From NCBI GenBank assembly GCA_052386745.1, contig JBQTJW010000016.1:62001-126000 (forward strand): DNA of 64,000 nucleotides, given 5' to 3'. The notes under the pieces are model-generated. The model searched no databases and had not been told where the DNA came from. It saw only the letters and a list, made by a program, of their open reading frames with translations. Numbering within the stretch: the first letter of the stretch is position 1; the number at the start of each line of letters is the position of its first letter. Both the position numbers and the translations under genes were made by a program. This DNA comes from Panacagrimonas sp052386745 (GTDB lineage Bacteria; Pseudomonadota; Gammaproteobacteria; Nevskiales; Nevskiaceae). This document shows, piece after piece, positions 44,844-53,636 of this stretch.

Positions 44844-45902
44844 ATGAGCAAACCCACCAAGATCCTGCTGGCCTTGCTCGTTGCAACCGTCGTGCTCGTC
44901 GCTGGCCTGGCGGGAGTCGGGTTCCTGCTGCCGGACAAGGTCGGGGTGGTGCGATCCGTCCACATCGATCGCCCGCCTCCAACCGTGTTCACGGTCCTCA
45001 ATGGCTTCCGCCAGTTCGACAAATGGTCACCCTGGGCCGATCTCGATCCCGGAATGAAGTTCAGCACGGAAGGGCCCTTTGCGGGCGTGGGTGCGCGCTA
45101 TTTCTGGTCCAGCTCGGTGGAGAGCGTGGGGTTTGGCGACCAGGAGATCGTCGAATCGCGGCCCTACGAGGAAATCGTGATGCGCCTGCATTTCGGCGGC
45201 GTCAACGTCGACAACCGCACGCGCTTTCATCTCACCGGGGAAGAAGGCGGGACACGGGTGGAGTGGCACTACGAGGCTGATTTCGGCACGGACATCGTTG
45301 GCCGCTATTTCGGTCTGCTGCTCAACCGGATGATCGGCCCCGACTACGAGCGTGGCCTGTCGCGCCTGAAGACGCTGGTGGAAACCCTGCCGACGGCTGA
45401 CTTTGGCGAACTCGGCGTGGAATACCTGCGGGTAGAGGCACGGCCCATCGCGTACCTGTCCGGGCACAGCTCCACCTCGGCCCAGGACGTGGCGCGGGCT
45501 TATGCGGAGTCGTTCGAGCACGTGCATTCGGCGCTGCATTCGGCGGGCATCCAGCAGATTGGGCCGACCCTGGCCATTGGCCGGCGCTGGGAGGGCTCGC
45601 GAGACCTGTACGAGTTCGATGCCGCCGTCATCATCCCGGCCGACATTTCGACCAACTCGGCGAGGCGGCTGGCCATTTCCGGCGTCAAGCGGGGAAAGAC
45701 CTATGCCGGGATGGTGCTCCGGGCCACCCACCAGGGTCCGCACCAGGGCAGCATGAGCGAGCATCTCAACAAGCTCATGGCGTACAAGCTGGCGGCGGGC
45801 CTGCGCGACGACGGACCGCCCTGGGACGTGTACCTGTCCAACCCGCTCGGGTCACGCAACATCGACGAACTGGTGACGGAAACCTACGTCCCGGTGAAGT
45901 AG
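44844..45902 (+). CDS. SRPBCC-GyrI-like two-domain membrane-anchored protein
   Basis: 352 residues. An N-terminal signal anchor (about 6-29) precedes an SRPBCC/polyketide-cyclase-like lipid-binding domain (about 35-185: DRPPPTVFTVLNGFRQFDKW, EVESRPYEEIV-like), then a GyrI-like/effector-binding domain (about 192-350: RVEARPIAYLSGHSS). Both folds bind hydrophobic ligands or drugs. Being anchored and located after the RND gene, it may be a periplasmic ligand receiver or sensor for the exporter. This is inference from context. Confidence 0.75.
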   Translation: MSKPTKILLALLVATVVLVAGLAGVGFLLPDKVGVVRSVHIDRPPPTVFTVLNGFRQFDKWSPWADLDPGMKFSTEGPFAGVGARYFWSSSVESVGFGDQEIVESRPYEEIVMRLHFGGVNVDNRTRFHLTGEEGGTRVEWHYEADFGTDIVGRYFGLLLNRMIGPDYERGLSRLKTLVETLPTADFGELGVEYLRVEARPIAYLSGHSSTSAQDVARAYAESFEHVHSALHSAGIQQIGPTLAIGRRWEGSRDLYEFDAAVIIPADISTNSARRLAISGVKRGKTYAGMVLRATHQGPHQGSMSEHLNKLMAYKLAAGLRDDGPPWDVYLSNPLGSRNIDELVTETYVPVK

Positions 45903-45944
45903 CGTCCGCTCCCAAGCCTGTCCGTGTGATCTTCGCAAGCCGCG

Positions 45945-47843
45945 ATGCCCCTGGCTGAGTTCGACGCCCGCGCCTTCCTGTCGCAGCTGACGCTGGAGCC
46001 GGGCGTGTACCGCATGTACGGCGCGCGCGACGAGCTGCTGTACGTCGGCAAGGCACGCAACCTCAGGAAGCGCGTGAGCAGCTACTTCCTGCGCGCTTCG
46101 GGCGATGCGCGGATCGAGGCCATGGTGTCGCAGATCGCGCGCGTGGAAGTCACCATCACGCATACCGAGGACGAGGCGCTCATCCTCGAATCCAACCTCA
46201 TCAAGGAGCTGTCGCCGCGGTACAACATCGTCTACCGCGACGACAAGAGCTATCCCTACGTGCGTTTCTCCACGCACCCGTTCCCGCGCATCGGCAACTA
46301 CCGCGGCGCCAAGGTGGGCAAGGATCGCTATTTCGGCCCGTTTCCCAGCGCCACCGCGGTGCGGGAGACGCTCTACACCCTGCAGAAGCTGTTCAGGCTG
46401 CGCCCCTGCCGCGACAGCTTTTTTGCCAACCGGCAGCGGCCCTGCCTGCAGCACCAGATCAAGCGCTGCTCCGCGCCGTGCGTGGGGCTGATCTCGCCCG
46501 AAGACTACGCCCGCGACGTGGCCAAGGCCGCGCGCCTGCTGGAAGGCAAGGGCGACGAGCTGGCGCGCGATCTTGCCAGCGAGATGGAACGTGCCGCCGA
46601 GGCGCTGGAGTTCGAGCACGCCGCCAAGCTGCGCGACCAGATCGGCGCGCTCAAGCGTGTGCGCCAGAGCCGTTCCATCACCGGTGGCGCGCAGGACGTG
46701 GACGCCATCGCCTGCGCGCCGCACGCGTCTGGCAGCTGCCTGGTGGTGATGAGTGTGCGCGACGGCCTCAACCTCGGGCATCGCAGCCACTTTCCGCGGC
46801 ACGCGGCGCACGCCACGCCCGAGGAGCTGGTGGAGAGTTTAATCAGCCAGCACTACCTGGACCAGCCGCCGCCCGCGGAAATCCTGGTGAGCCATGCGCC
46901 GGAGGACAGCGACTGGCTCGAGCAGGCGGTGAGCCTGGCGGCGAAGCGGCGCGTCTCCATCCGCCTGCCGCAGCGCGGGCCCAAGGTGCGCCTGATGGAG
47001 ATGGCCCAGAGCACGGCCGAGCAGGCGCTGTCCACCCGCAGGGTGGAGGCGGCGAGCATGGACCAGCGGCTGCTGGAACTGCAGTGCGCGCTCGACCTGG
47101 ACCGCCCGCCGCTGCGCATGGAATGTTTCGACATCAGCCACACGCGCGGAGAGCTCACCGTGGCGTCCTGCGTGGTGTTCAACCAGGACGGGCCGCTCAA
47201 GAGCGCATACCGCAAGTTCAACATCGAGACGCACGACGCGGCGGTGACCCAGGCCGCGCCAGGAGCGGGCGAGGCGCCGGATGCAGAACCCGCTGCCACG
47301 CCGAACCTGCGCAAGGTCATTGCCGCGGGCGACGATTACGCGGCCATCCACCAGGCCGTGAAACGGCGTTTTGCACGGGTGAAGACCGGCGAGCCGCAGA
47401 TGCCCGACGTGCTGTTCATCGACGGCGGCCTCGGCCAGCTCAACGCCGCGCTGGAGGCGCTGGACGAGCTTGGCATCCAGAGCCTGCGCGTGGTGGCCAT
47501 CGCAAAGGGTCCGACGCGCAGGCCGGGGCTGGAAGAGCTGATCCTGCCCGAGCGCGAACAGCCCCTGCGCCTGCCGCCGGATTCGCCGGCGCTGCATCTG
47601 ATCCAGCGCATCCGCGATGAAGCGCATCGTTTCGCCATTACCGGGCACCGCGCCCGCCGCGAGAAGGCGCGGCTGGCGTCGGGGCTGGAAGCCGTCGAAG
47701 GTTTGGGCCCGATGCGCCGGCGTGCGCTGCTCAAGGCTTTCGGTGGCCTGGCCCAGCTACGACGGGCGAGCATCGACGAAATGTCCCGCGTGGACGGCAT
47801 CAACGCAACGCTCGCTGCCCGCATCCACGCCCACCTGCGCTGA
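45945..47843 (+). CDS. uvrC: Excinuclease ABC subunit UvrC
   Basis: 632 residues. The N-terminal GIY-YIG nuclease (PGVYRMYGARDELLYVGKARN, with ESNLIKELSPRYN) makes the 3' cut. The central UvrB-binding UVR motif follows near residues 200-235, then the RNase H-like endonuclease (CFDISHTRGE, LFIDGGLGQLN, DEAHRFAITGHR) and a C-terminal helix-hairpin-helix pair. Standard for nucleotide excision repair. It precedes pgsA, the usual gammaproteobacterial pairing. Confidence 0.97.
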   Translation: MPLAEFDARAFLSQLTLEPGVYRMYGARDELLYVGKARNLRKRVSSYFLRASGDARIEAMVSQIARVEVTITHTEDEALILESNLIKELSPRYNIVYRDDKSYPYVRFSTHPFPRIGNYRGAKVGKDRYFGPFPSATAVRETLYTLQKLFRLRPCRDSFFANRQRPCLQHQIKRCSAPCVGLISPEDYARDVAKAARLLEGKGDELARDLASEMERAAEALEFEHAAKLRDQIGALKRVRQSRSITGGAQDVDAIACAPHASGSCLVVMSVRDGLNLGHRSHFPRHAAHATPEELVESLISQHYLDQPPPAEILVSHAPEDSDWLEQAVSLAAKRRVSIRLPQRGPKVRLMEMAQSTAEQALSTRRVEAASMDQRLLELQCALDLDRPPLRMECFDISHTRGELTVASCVVFNQDGPLKSAYRKFNIETHDAAVTQAAPGAGEAPDAEPAATPNLRKVIAAGDDYAAIHQAVKRRFARVKTGEPQMPDVLFIDGGLGQLNAALEALDELGIQSLRVVAIAKGPTRRPGLEELILPEREQPLRLPPDSPALHLIQRIRDEAHRFAITGHRARREKARLASGLEAVEGLGPMRRRALLKAFGGLAQLRRASIDEMSRVDGINATLAARIHAHLR

Positions 47844-47898
47844 GCGCCGGTACCTGCCCAAACTGGAAACCTGTGCCGCGAACCCGGACACTTCGGCC

Positions 47899-48465
47899 AT
47901 GCCGCTCACGATCCCCAACCTGCTGACGCTGCTGCGCATTGCGGTCATCCCCGTCGTGCTCGGCCTGTTTTATCTGGACTGGCCCCACGGCCGCCAGGCC
48001 GCCGCCATCCTGTTCGCAGTTGCCGCCGTCACCGACTGGATCGATGGCTGGCTGGCCCGGCAATTGGGCCAGACCTCCAAGTTCGGCGCGTTCCTGGACC
48101 CGGTGGCGGACAAGCTGATCGTGGCGGTGTCGCTGATCATGCTGCTGCATCAGCAGCCTGGAGGGCTGCTGGCCGCGCTGGTGGTGGTCATCATCGGCCG
48201 CGAGATCACCATCTCGGCCCTGCGCGAGTGGATGGCGGAACTGGGCGCGCGCACCAGCGTGGCCGTGGGCATGGTGGGCAAGATCAAGACGGTGTTCCAG
48301 ATGCTGGCCATCTGGTTGATGCTGTGGGCCGACCCCATCTACGGCATACCGACGTACCCCCTCGGCTTCGGCCTGCTGTTCGTGGCCGCGGCGCTGACCG
48401 TGTACTCCATGGCCGTGTACCTGCGCGCCGCCTGGCCGTTCATGAAAGAGGATCATCCTCTCTAA
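47899..48465 (+). CDS. pgsA: CDP-diacylglycerol-glycerol-3-phosphate 3-phosphatidyltransferase PgsA
   Basis: 188 residues from MPLTIPNLLTLLRI. The CDP-alcohol phosphotransferase signature is complete: D46, D49-G50, A53-R54, G63, D67 and D71. About five membrane helices. It makes phosphatidylglycerophosphate, the first step to phosphatidylglycerol and cardiolipin, and so supplies the clsB product elsewhere in this window. The ATG 55 bases after uvrC gives the expected N-terminus. Confidence 0.95.
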   Translation: MPLTIPNLLTLLRIAVIPVVLGLFYLDWPHGRQAAAILFAVAAVTDWIDGWLARQLGQTSKFGAFLDPVADKLIVAVSLIMLLHQQPGGLLAALVVVIIGREITISALREWMAELGARTSVAVGMVGKIKTVFQMLAIWLMLWADPIYGIPTYPLGFGLLFVAAALTVYSMAVYLRAAWPFMKEDHPL

Positions 48466-48498
48466 ACGTGGTTCCCTCTGCTGCGCCCCCTGCCACAG

Positions 48499-49233
48499 AT
48501 GCTCAAGAAAAATAAAAGCGTTCCCAAGTCGTACCTGAACAGCGAATTCCTGATGTCCGAGGAGGCGCGCACCGTGCGCATCCTCTGCGAATACCTGGAG
48601 CCCGAGAAGCGCCTGCACGAGCTCGGCGTCAAGCGCGGTGTGATCCTGTTCGGATCGGCCCGTCTGCGGGCGGACTCGGAGTCGTGCCGGGCCACCGCCG
48701 ACCTCGCCGAGATGATCGCGCGCTGGACCACCGACCAGCATGCGCTGGCCGACCGCTACTACATCGTCACCGGCGGCGGGCCGGGCATCATGCAGGCTGC
48801 ACACGAGGGGGCGGCGCGGGTCGACGGGTCACTCAACATCGGCCTCAACATCTCGCTGCCGCACGAGGAGAGCGCCAACCCGTTCCTGGACCCGCAACGG
48901 GCGCTGATCTTCCACTACTTCTTCATGCGCAAGTTCTGGTTCATGCGCCTGTCCAAGGCCGCCGTCATTTTTCCGGGCGGGTTCGGCACCATGGACGAGC
49001 TGTTCGAGCTGCTCACTCTTACGCAGACGGGCAAGTCGTCGCTGATGCCGATCGTGCTCTACGACCGCGCGTTCTGGACCGAAACATTCAATTTCGAGTC
49101 GCTGGCCCGGCGCGGCCTGATCAACCGCTCGGACCTGGACCTGTTCCAGTACGCCGATACGCCGCAGGAGGCCATGGACCTGGTGCTGGCCGGTCTGCAG
49201 GCGACCGGTTCAATCCCGGGAAAGATGGCGTAG
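48499..49233 (+). CDS. LOG-family protein (TIGR00730-like)
   Basis: 244 residues. It contains the Rossmann-like GGGPGIMQAAHEGA and PGGFGTMDELFE motifs of the LOG family, some of whose members release cytokinin-type bases from nucleoside monophosphates. In most bacteria the role is a nucleotide N-glycosidase or pyrimidine/purine monophosphate hydrolase and is not known in detail. An N-terminal positively charged extension (LKKNKSVPK) is present. It follows pgsA at 33 bases. Confidence 0.85.
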   Translation: MLKKNKSVPKSYLNSEFLMSEEARTVRILCEYLEPEKRLHELGVKRGVILFGSARLRADSESCRATADLAEMIARWTTDQHALADRYYIVTGGGPGIMQAAHEGAARVDGSLNIGLNISLPHEESANPFLDPQRALIFHYFFMRKFWFMRLSKAAVIFPGGFGTMDELFELLTLTQTGKSSLMPIVLYDRAFWTETFNFESLARRGLINRSDLDLFQYADTPQEAMDLVLAGLQATGSIPGKMA

Positions 49234-49254
49234 GCGCAACGCCCGGCCCTGAAT

Positions 49255-49521
49255 TCAGGAGCCGCGCCGGCGAGAGGCGGCGTCCGGGCCTGGGGAAAAA
49301 TCCAGGTCAAGCTCGTCATCCACCAATCGGCGCAGGCGACGCATCTCCTTGTACCGTTCCACGTCACGCCAGTCGCGCAGCTTGCCGCCTTGTGGACTCG
49401 CTTCCGGCTCTGGGGTGGGCGTTTCGTCCTCCAGAGAGTCGGAGTCGATTGGATTCTCATCGAAATCCTTCGATGGCTCGGGCGGCGGGGTCTGCTTGGG
49501 CTTGACGGGCTTGCGGGCCAT
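49255..49521 (-). CDS. Small conserved-type hypothetical protein
   Basis: 88 residues. A Pro-, Glu- and Asp-rich N-terminal half is followed by a basic helical segment (KLRDWRDVERYKEMRRLRRL) and an acidic tail. No signal peptide or membrane helix. The DWRDVERYKEMRRL pattern suggests a conserved but unnamed small cytoplasmic protein. It converges on the LOG gene. Confidence 0.5.
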   Translation of the reverse strand: MARKPVKPKQTPPPEPSKDFDENPIDSDSLEDETPTPEPEASPQGGKLRDWRDVERYKEMRRLRRLVDDELDLDFSPGPDAASRRRGS

Positions 49522-49618
49522 GGTTCGAAGGAAGGATCACCGAGTGCATGACGACCGGCGGCGTTTTAGCAGGCTTTCGCGGCTTCGTGAAGGGATCGGC
49601 GGTGGCCCAGCCCATGCC

Positions 49619-49647
49619 TTCCGCAGCGGTGGACTCATGGGTATACT
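49619..49647 (+). promoter_or_regulatory. Candidate promoter for the tRNA genes
   Basis: A strong -10 box TATACT at 49642-49647 with a poor -35 (TTCCGC) 17 bases upstream and a G/C-rich discriminator (CGCGGCCCC) just after it, the usual layout of growth-controlled stable-RNA promoters. It lies about 100 bases before the first tRNA. Confidence 0.45.
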
Positions 49648-49748
49648 CGCGGCCCCTTGAAACGGGTTGGCACAGAAGTTGGGATCGTTGCAGCGGTCAC
49701 TCGGGCAAGTGGCAATCCAGGTCAAGCAGCATCAGTCGTAGATCTTGT

Positions 49749-49824
<76 letters not shown>

Positions 49825-50030
49825 TTCAGGCAATGGTATCAAGCAGTTGGCCTCGATGGTGCCCTCAAGACTTGGCTGGTCTGAAGGTCAGTGCTTCAGG
49901 TTGGCAGGTGCCTGTAGCGGGCTGTTTCCGGTTCGGGTTGCCATGCAGCACGACCTCCGTAACCACTGCCAAGAAAGTTGCGATCATCCCGGCCCTCGTT
50001 CAACCATAGGCTGCGGAAGGGCTTGCCCAA

Positions 50031-50107
50031 GGTGATGTAGCTCAGACGGTTAGAGCGCGGCACTCATAATGCTGAGGTCGCTGGTTCGATTCCAGCCATC
50101 ACCACCA
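50031..50107 (+). tRNA. tRNA-Met, elongator (anticodon CAU)
   Basis: 77 bases fold fully: acceptor GGTGATG with CATCACC, D arm GCTC/GAGC, anticodon stem CGGCA/TGCTG with loop CTCATAA, T arm GCTGG/CCAGC, and an encoded CCA. The acceptor pairs at position 1-72 (G-C), unlike an initiator tRNA; the body matches elongator Met rather than the Ile2 (lysidine) tRNA. The 206 bases between the two tRNAs hold no gene. Confidence 0.93.
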
Positions 50108-50261
50108 TCCCATTCAGCTTGCGTGGAAGTCGCCCGCGGCAAGCCATTGCATGACAGACCTGCTGCGTTTGCAGGGCGCTTGCGTGACGAATTGATGAAT
50201 TCTTCGCGACCGCAGCCCAATGTGCTGGACGCGCGTCAGGCCGTCTCAACAGAATGTTCGG

Positions 50262-50885
50262 ATGGATGAACTGATCGGTCTCTTCCCCGTGCCATTCCTC
50301 AGGACCCCCGGCCTCCTTCCGAAGGGGATGGTGGGCCGGATGATCGAGCATTTTTCGGCGCGGGCGACATGCGACAACAACTCGTCGAAGAATCTCTCCC
50401 ATAGCGAGATGCTGCGGCCCGGTGATAGCCCGCTGTTCGTCCAGGCCGCCGGGCTCATCACGCCGAAGCTTGTGGATTTTGGCGTCCACCTGTTCGGCGA
50501 GCGGATTGGCTGGTCGCTGAAGGAGATGTGGGTCAATGTGCTCGACCCGGGCGGACATCAGGCAATGCACAACCACGCGAACAGCTTCATCTCTGGCGTG
50601 GTGTACCTGAGCGCGACCCATGCTGCGTCGCAGACCGTTTTCATGAAATCTCCGGGGGGAACCGACTTCGCGTTCAAGAACGATCATGCCGGCGTGTCGC
50701 CGGGGCCGTTCTGCGCGGACAAGTGGATCAGTCCCGCGCCAGATCCCGGCGACATGGTGCTCTTTCCCAGCTACCTGATGCATGCCGTGCCGCCGAATCA
50801 GGGCGGGCGACGCATCACGCTGTCGTTCAACGCGATTCCCGCCCGGCTGGATTCCTGGGGTTACGCGATCAGTTTCAGCGGATGA
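50262..50885 (+). CDS. 2-oxoglutarate-Fe(II) oxygenase-like protein (TIGR02466-like)
   Basis: 207 residues from MDELIGLFPVPFL. Double-stranded beta-helix signatures: H103-x-H105 region (MHNHANSFISGVVYL), and H174 with R183/R184 (MVLFPSYLMHAVPPNQ, GGRRITLSFN). The first metal ligand pair reads HAN rather than the standard HxD, which is also seen in the TIGR02466 group. A hydroxylation is the most probable reaction; the substrate is unknown. The stop overlaps the start of the spermidine-synthase-like gene (ATGA). It lies 154 bases after tRNA-Met. Confidence 0.7.
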   Translation: MDELIGLFPVPFLRTPGLLPKGMVGRMIEHFSARATCDNNSSKNLSHSEMLRPGDSPLFVQAAGLITPKLVDFGVHLFGERIGWSLKEMWVNVLDPGGHQAMHNHANSFISGVVYLSATHAASQTVFMKSPGGTDFAFKNDHAGVSPGPFCADKWISPAPDPGDMVLFPSYLMHAVPPNQGGRRITLSFNAIPARLDSWGYAISFSG

Positions 50886-53467
50886 AGATATCGCGGCCGT
50901 GGCGCGCCGGTGCCACCCTGCTGCTGATGATGGCATCCGGATTTGCCGGGCTGGGGTACCAAGTCATCTGGACGCAGCAGTGCGCGCTGTGGCTTGGGCA
51001 CGAGTCGGCCGCGGTGCTGGCGGTCATCACCGCATTCTTCGGCGGCCTGGCGGCCGGTGCACTGCTGCTCGGCGCGCGCATCGAGCGCAGCGTGCACCCG
51101 GAACGCTGGTATGCCGCCTGCGAATTGCTGGTGGCGCTGTGGGCAATGCTGCTTCTGGTCGCGATGGCCCCGCTCAGCGATGGGATTCTGCGCCTGACCG
51201 GCGCCGAGCCTTCTCCGCAATGGCAGTGGTGGATCGCGTTCGGCAGTACCTCGCTGATGCTGCTTCCGGCCACCGCGGCCATGGGCGCGACTCTCCCTGC
51301 GATGGCGCGCGCCACCGCGCAGCCAGGTGTCTCACTCCCGTCGATCCCGGCGCTGTATGCCGGCAACACCTTCGGTGCGGTGCTGGGTGTACTCGGTATC
51401 GCGTTCTGGCTGGCGCCTGCCTGGGGACTGACGCGCACGGCGGCGCTGTGCATCGTGTTGAACCTGGCCTGCGCAGGCGCGGCCCTGACGCTGCTTCGCG
51501 CAGATGGCTCGCGCAGCCGTACCCAGGGCGCTACGCCAACGGCAAGCCGTACCGGAGTATCGGCCCGCTTGTTGATGACCGGACTGCTGGGAATCGGTTA
51601 CGAAGTGCTGGTCGTGCGAGTGCTCAGCCAGGTGGCTGAAAACACGGTCTACACCTACGCGATTCTGCTGGCGATCTACCTGCTCGGCAGTTCCGCTGGG
51701 GCAGCGATTTACGCGCGGCTGCGGGCGCGCATCTGCGACCTTGCACTGGTCACCGAGTCTCTGCTGGCGGCGCTGTCGGCGTGTTGTCTGATCGGCGCCG
51801 GCAGCTTGTGGGCCGCCGAACGCCTCAAGCAGCTCGTGGTGATGCGGGCGGGAGGCGGCGTCGAGATCGCGCTGGCCGCGGAAGCCTTGCTCGCACTCAC
51901 GGCATTCGGTCTGCCCACGCTCGTGATGGGCGCCCTGTTCAGCCACCTGAGCACCATCGCGATGCGTGCGGATATCGGCTTCTCGCGCGCGCTCGGGATC
52001 AACACGCTCGGCGCCGCGGCGGCCCCCGCGCTGTTCGGCGTGATCGCGTTCCCCGCGCTCGGCGCCAAGCTGTCGCTGATGTCGGTGGCATTCGGCTACT
52101 TCGCGCTGATCGGCGTGCGTGTGTGGCACAGGCCGACGCTTTGGCCTGCCGCTGGTGTGACGGTGGCGATGGCGATCTGGGCACCTCCGCTGGCGTTCAT
52201 CGAGATACCCACGGGCGGCCGCGTGCTGCGCTACGAGGAGGGCGCAATGGCGGCGGTCAGCGTGGTCGAGGACGCAGAAGGGGTTGCGCGTCTGCGCATC
52301 GACAATCGACAGCAGGAAGGCAGCAGTGCGACACGGCGAGTGGATGCGCGCCAGGCGCTGATTCCAAGCCTGATGCATCCCGCACCACGGACCGCGCTGT
52401 TCCTGGGCCTGGGTACCGGCGTCACGGCCCACGCGGCGGCGGCAGAACGAGGCCTGCAAGTCGACGCCGTGGAACTGTTACCCGAAGTCATCCGCGCCGC
52501 GGCGCTGTTCCGCCAGCCCGGGACCGCATCTGCTCCGGCACCGCGGCTGATCGCGGCCGATGCGAGGCGCTACGTGCGCGCCGCCTCGCGCACCTACGAC
52601 CTGATCGTCTCCGACAACTTCCATCCTGCGCGCCGCGGTTCGGGCTCGCTGTACACCGTCGAGCACTTCAGGGCGGTACGCGCGCGGCTCGCCGACGGCG
52701 GCGTGTTCTGCCAATGGCTGCCACTGCACCAGCTCGATCTGCCGAGCTTGCGCAGCATCGTGCAGTCCTTCCTGCTGGTCTACCCAGGCGCGGGCGCGCT
52801 GCTCGCGAGCAACAGCCTGCAGACGCCGGTGATCGGTCTGGTTGGCCGTATGGATGATGCGCGCTTCGACCTGCCTGCCCTTCGCAGGCGCATCCGGCAG
52901 GGCGTCGGCACCCTCGATCTTCACGGCCTCGGACTGGAGGATGAGTTTGCCGTGCTGGGTGGTTTCATCGCCGGGCCGGCTGCGTTGCGCGCACTGGCTG
53001 CGGATGCGCCGGCTAATACCGACGATCACCCGGTCGTGGCGTATCTCGCACCACGAGCAACTTACGCGCCCGAGTCCGCGCCGGCCGAGCGGCTGTTCGC
53101 ATTGATACAGGTGCTTGACGAACACGGCGTGCGGCCGGATGAGCTGATCGTGGCCGATGCGGTGGACAGTCAGCGGATCGCTGCGTATTGGCTGGCGCGC
53201 AACCGCTACATCGTCGCCGGACGCGACGTCCACCCGAGTCGCGATGCCGCCGTGATGCTCGCACAGGTGCGTGAACCTCTGCTGGCCTCACTGACGATCA
53301 GTCCGGATTTTCGTCCCGCCTACGATCCGCTCATCGAGATGGCAACCGCGCTCGCCGGCAGCAATGTTTCCGCGGCACGCGGACTGCTGGAGCAACTGGT
53401 GCGATTGCAGCCGGCAAGGCCCGAGGCAGCGATGGCGCTCGATGCAATGAAAGCGCACGACAACTGA
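50882..53467 (+). CDS. Fused MFS/spermidine-synthase-like membrane protein
   Basis: 861 residues. The N-terminal half has about 14 membrane helices of the kind found in 'fused MFS/spermidine synthase' proteins (ASGFAGLGYQVIWTQQCALW). The C-terminal half is a SpeE-like SAM-binding fold: LGLGTGVTAHAAAAERGLQV, VEAVELLPEVI-type acidic loop and a DLIVSDNFHPARRG stretch. Such fusions are widespread but no member's product is established for this branch; aminopropyl transfer is only suggested by the fold. It starts in the stop of the oxygenase gene, so the two products should be made together. Confidence 0.75.
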   Translation: MKISRPWRAGATLLLMMASGFAGLGYQVIWTQQCALWLGHESAAVLAVITAFFGGLAAGALLLGARIERSVHPERWYAACELLVALWAMLLLVAMAPLSDGILRLTGAEPSPQWQWWIAFGSTSLMLLPATAAMGATLPAMARATAQPGVSLPSIPALYAGNTFGAVLGVLGIAFWLAPAWGLTRTAALCIVLNLACAGAALTLLRADGSRSRTQGATPTASRTGVSARLLMTGLLGIGYEVLVVRVLSQVAENTVYTYAILLAIYLLGSSAGAAIYARLRARICDLALVTESLLAALSACCLIGAGSLWAAERLKQLVVMRAGGGVEIALAAEALLALTAFGLPTLVMGALFSHLSTIAMRADIGFSRALGINTLGAAAAPALFGVIAFPALGAKLSLMSVAFGYFALIGVRVWHRPTLWPAAGVTVAMAIWAPPLAFIEIPTGGRVLRYEEGAMAAVSVVEDAEGVARLRIDNRQQEGSSATRRVDARQALIPSLMHPAPRTALFLGLGTGVTAHAAAAERGLQVDAVELLPEVIRAAALFRQPGTASAPAPRLIAADARRYVRAASRTYDLIVSDNFHPARRGSGSLYTVEHFRAVRARLADGGVFCQWLPLHQLDLPSLRSIVQSFLLVYPGAGALLASNSLQTPVIGLVGRMDDARFDLPALRRRIRQGVGTLDLHGLGLEDEFAVLGGFIAGPAALRALAADAPANTDDHPVVAYLAPRATYAPESAPAERLFALIQVLDEHGVRPDELIVADAVDSQRIAAYWLARNRYIVAGRDVHPSRDAAVMLAQVREPLLASLTISPDFRPAYDPLIEMATALAGSNVSAARGLLEQLVRLQPARPEAAMALDAMKAHDN

Positions 53468-53636
53468 ATTTCCGGTGCACCTGTCCAGTGTCACCGAACA
53501 AGGGTCACCCCGTGCAGCGCCGCGATGTCATCGATTCTTCACGCGCCTGTTATGTTGAACCTTGACTCTCTCCGCAGCTGATCGCGGCTGATCGCCGTGA
53601 CCGCAGCCGTCCACAACGAACCCCAGGGAGCAAGAG

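Noticed and set aside
50031..50107. tRNA-Ile2 (lysidine type, CAU anticodon)
   Set aside because: The acceptor and stem sequences fit elongator tRNA-Met; Ile2 tRNAs have a different acceptor and anticodon stem.
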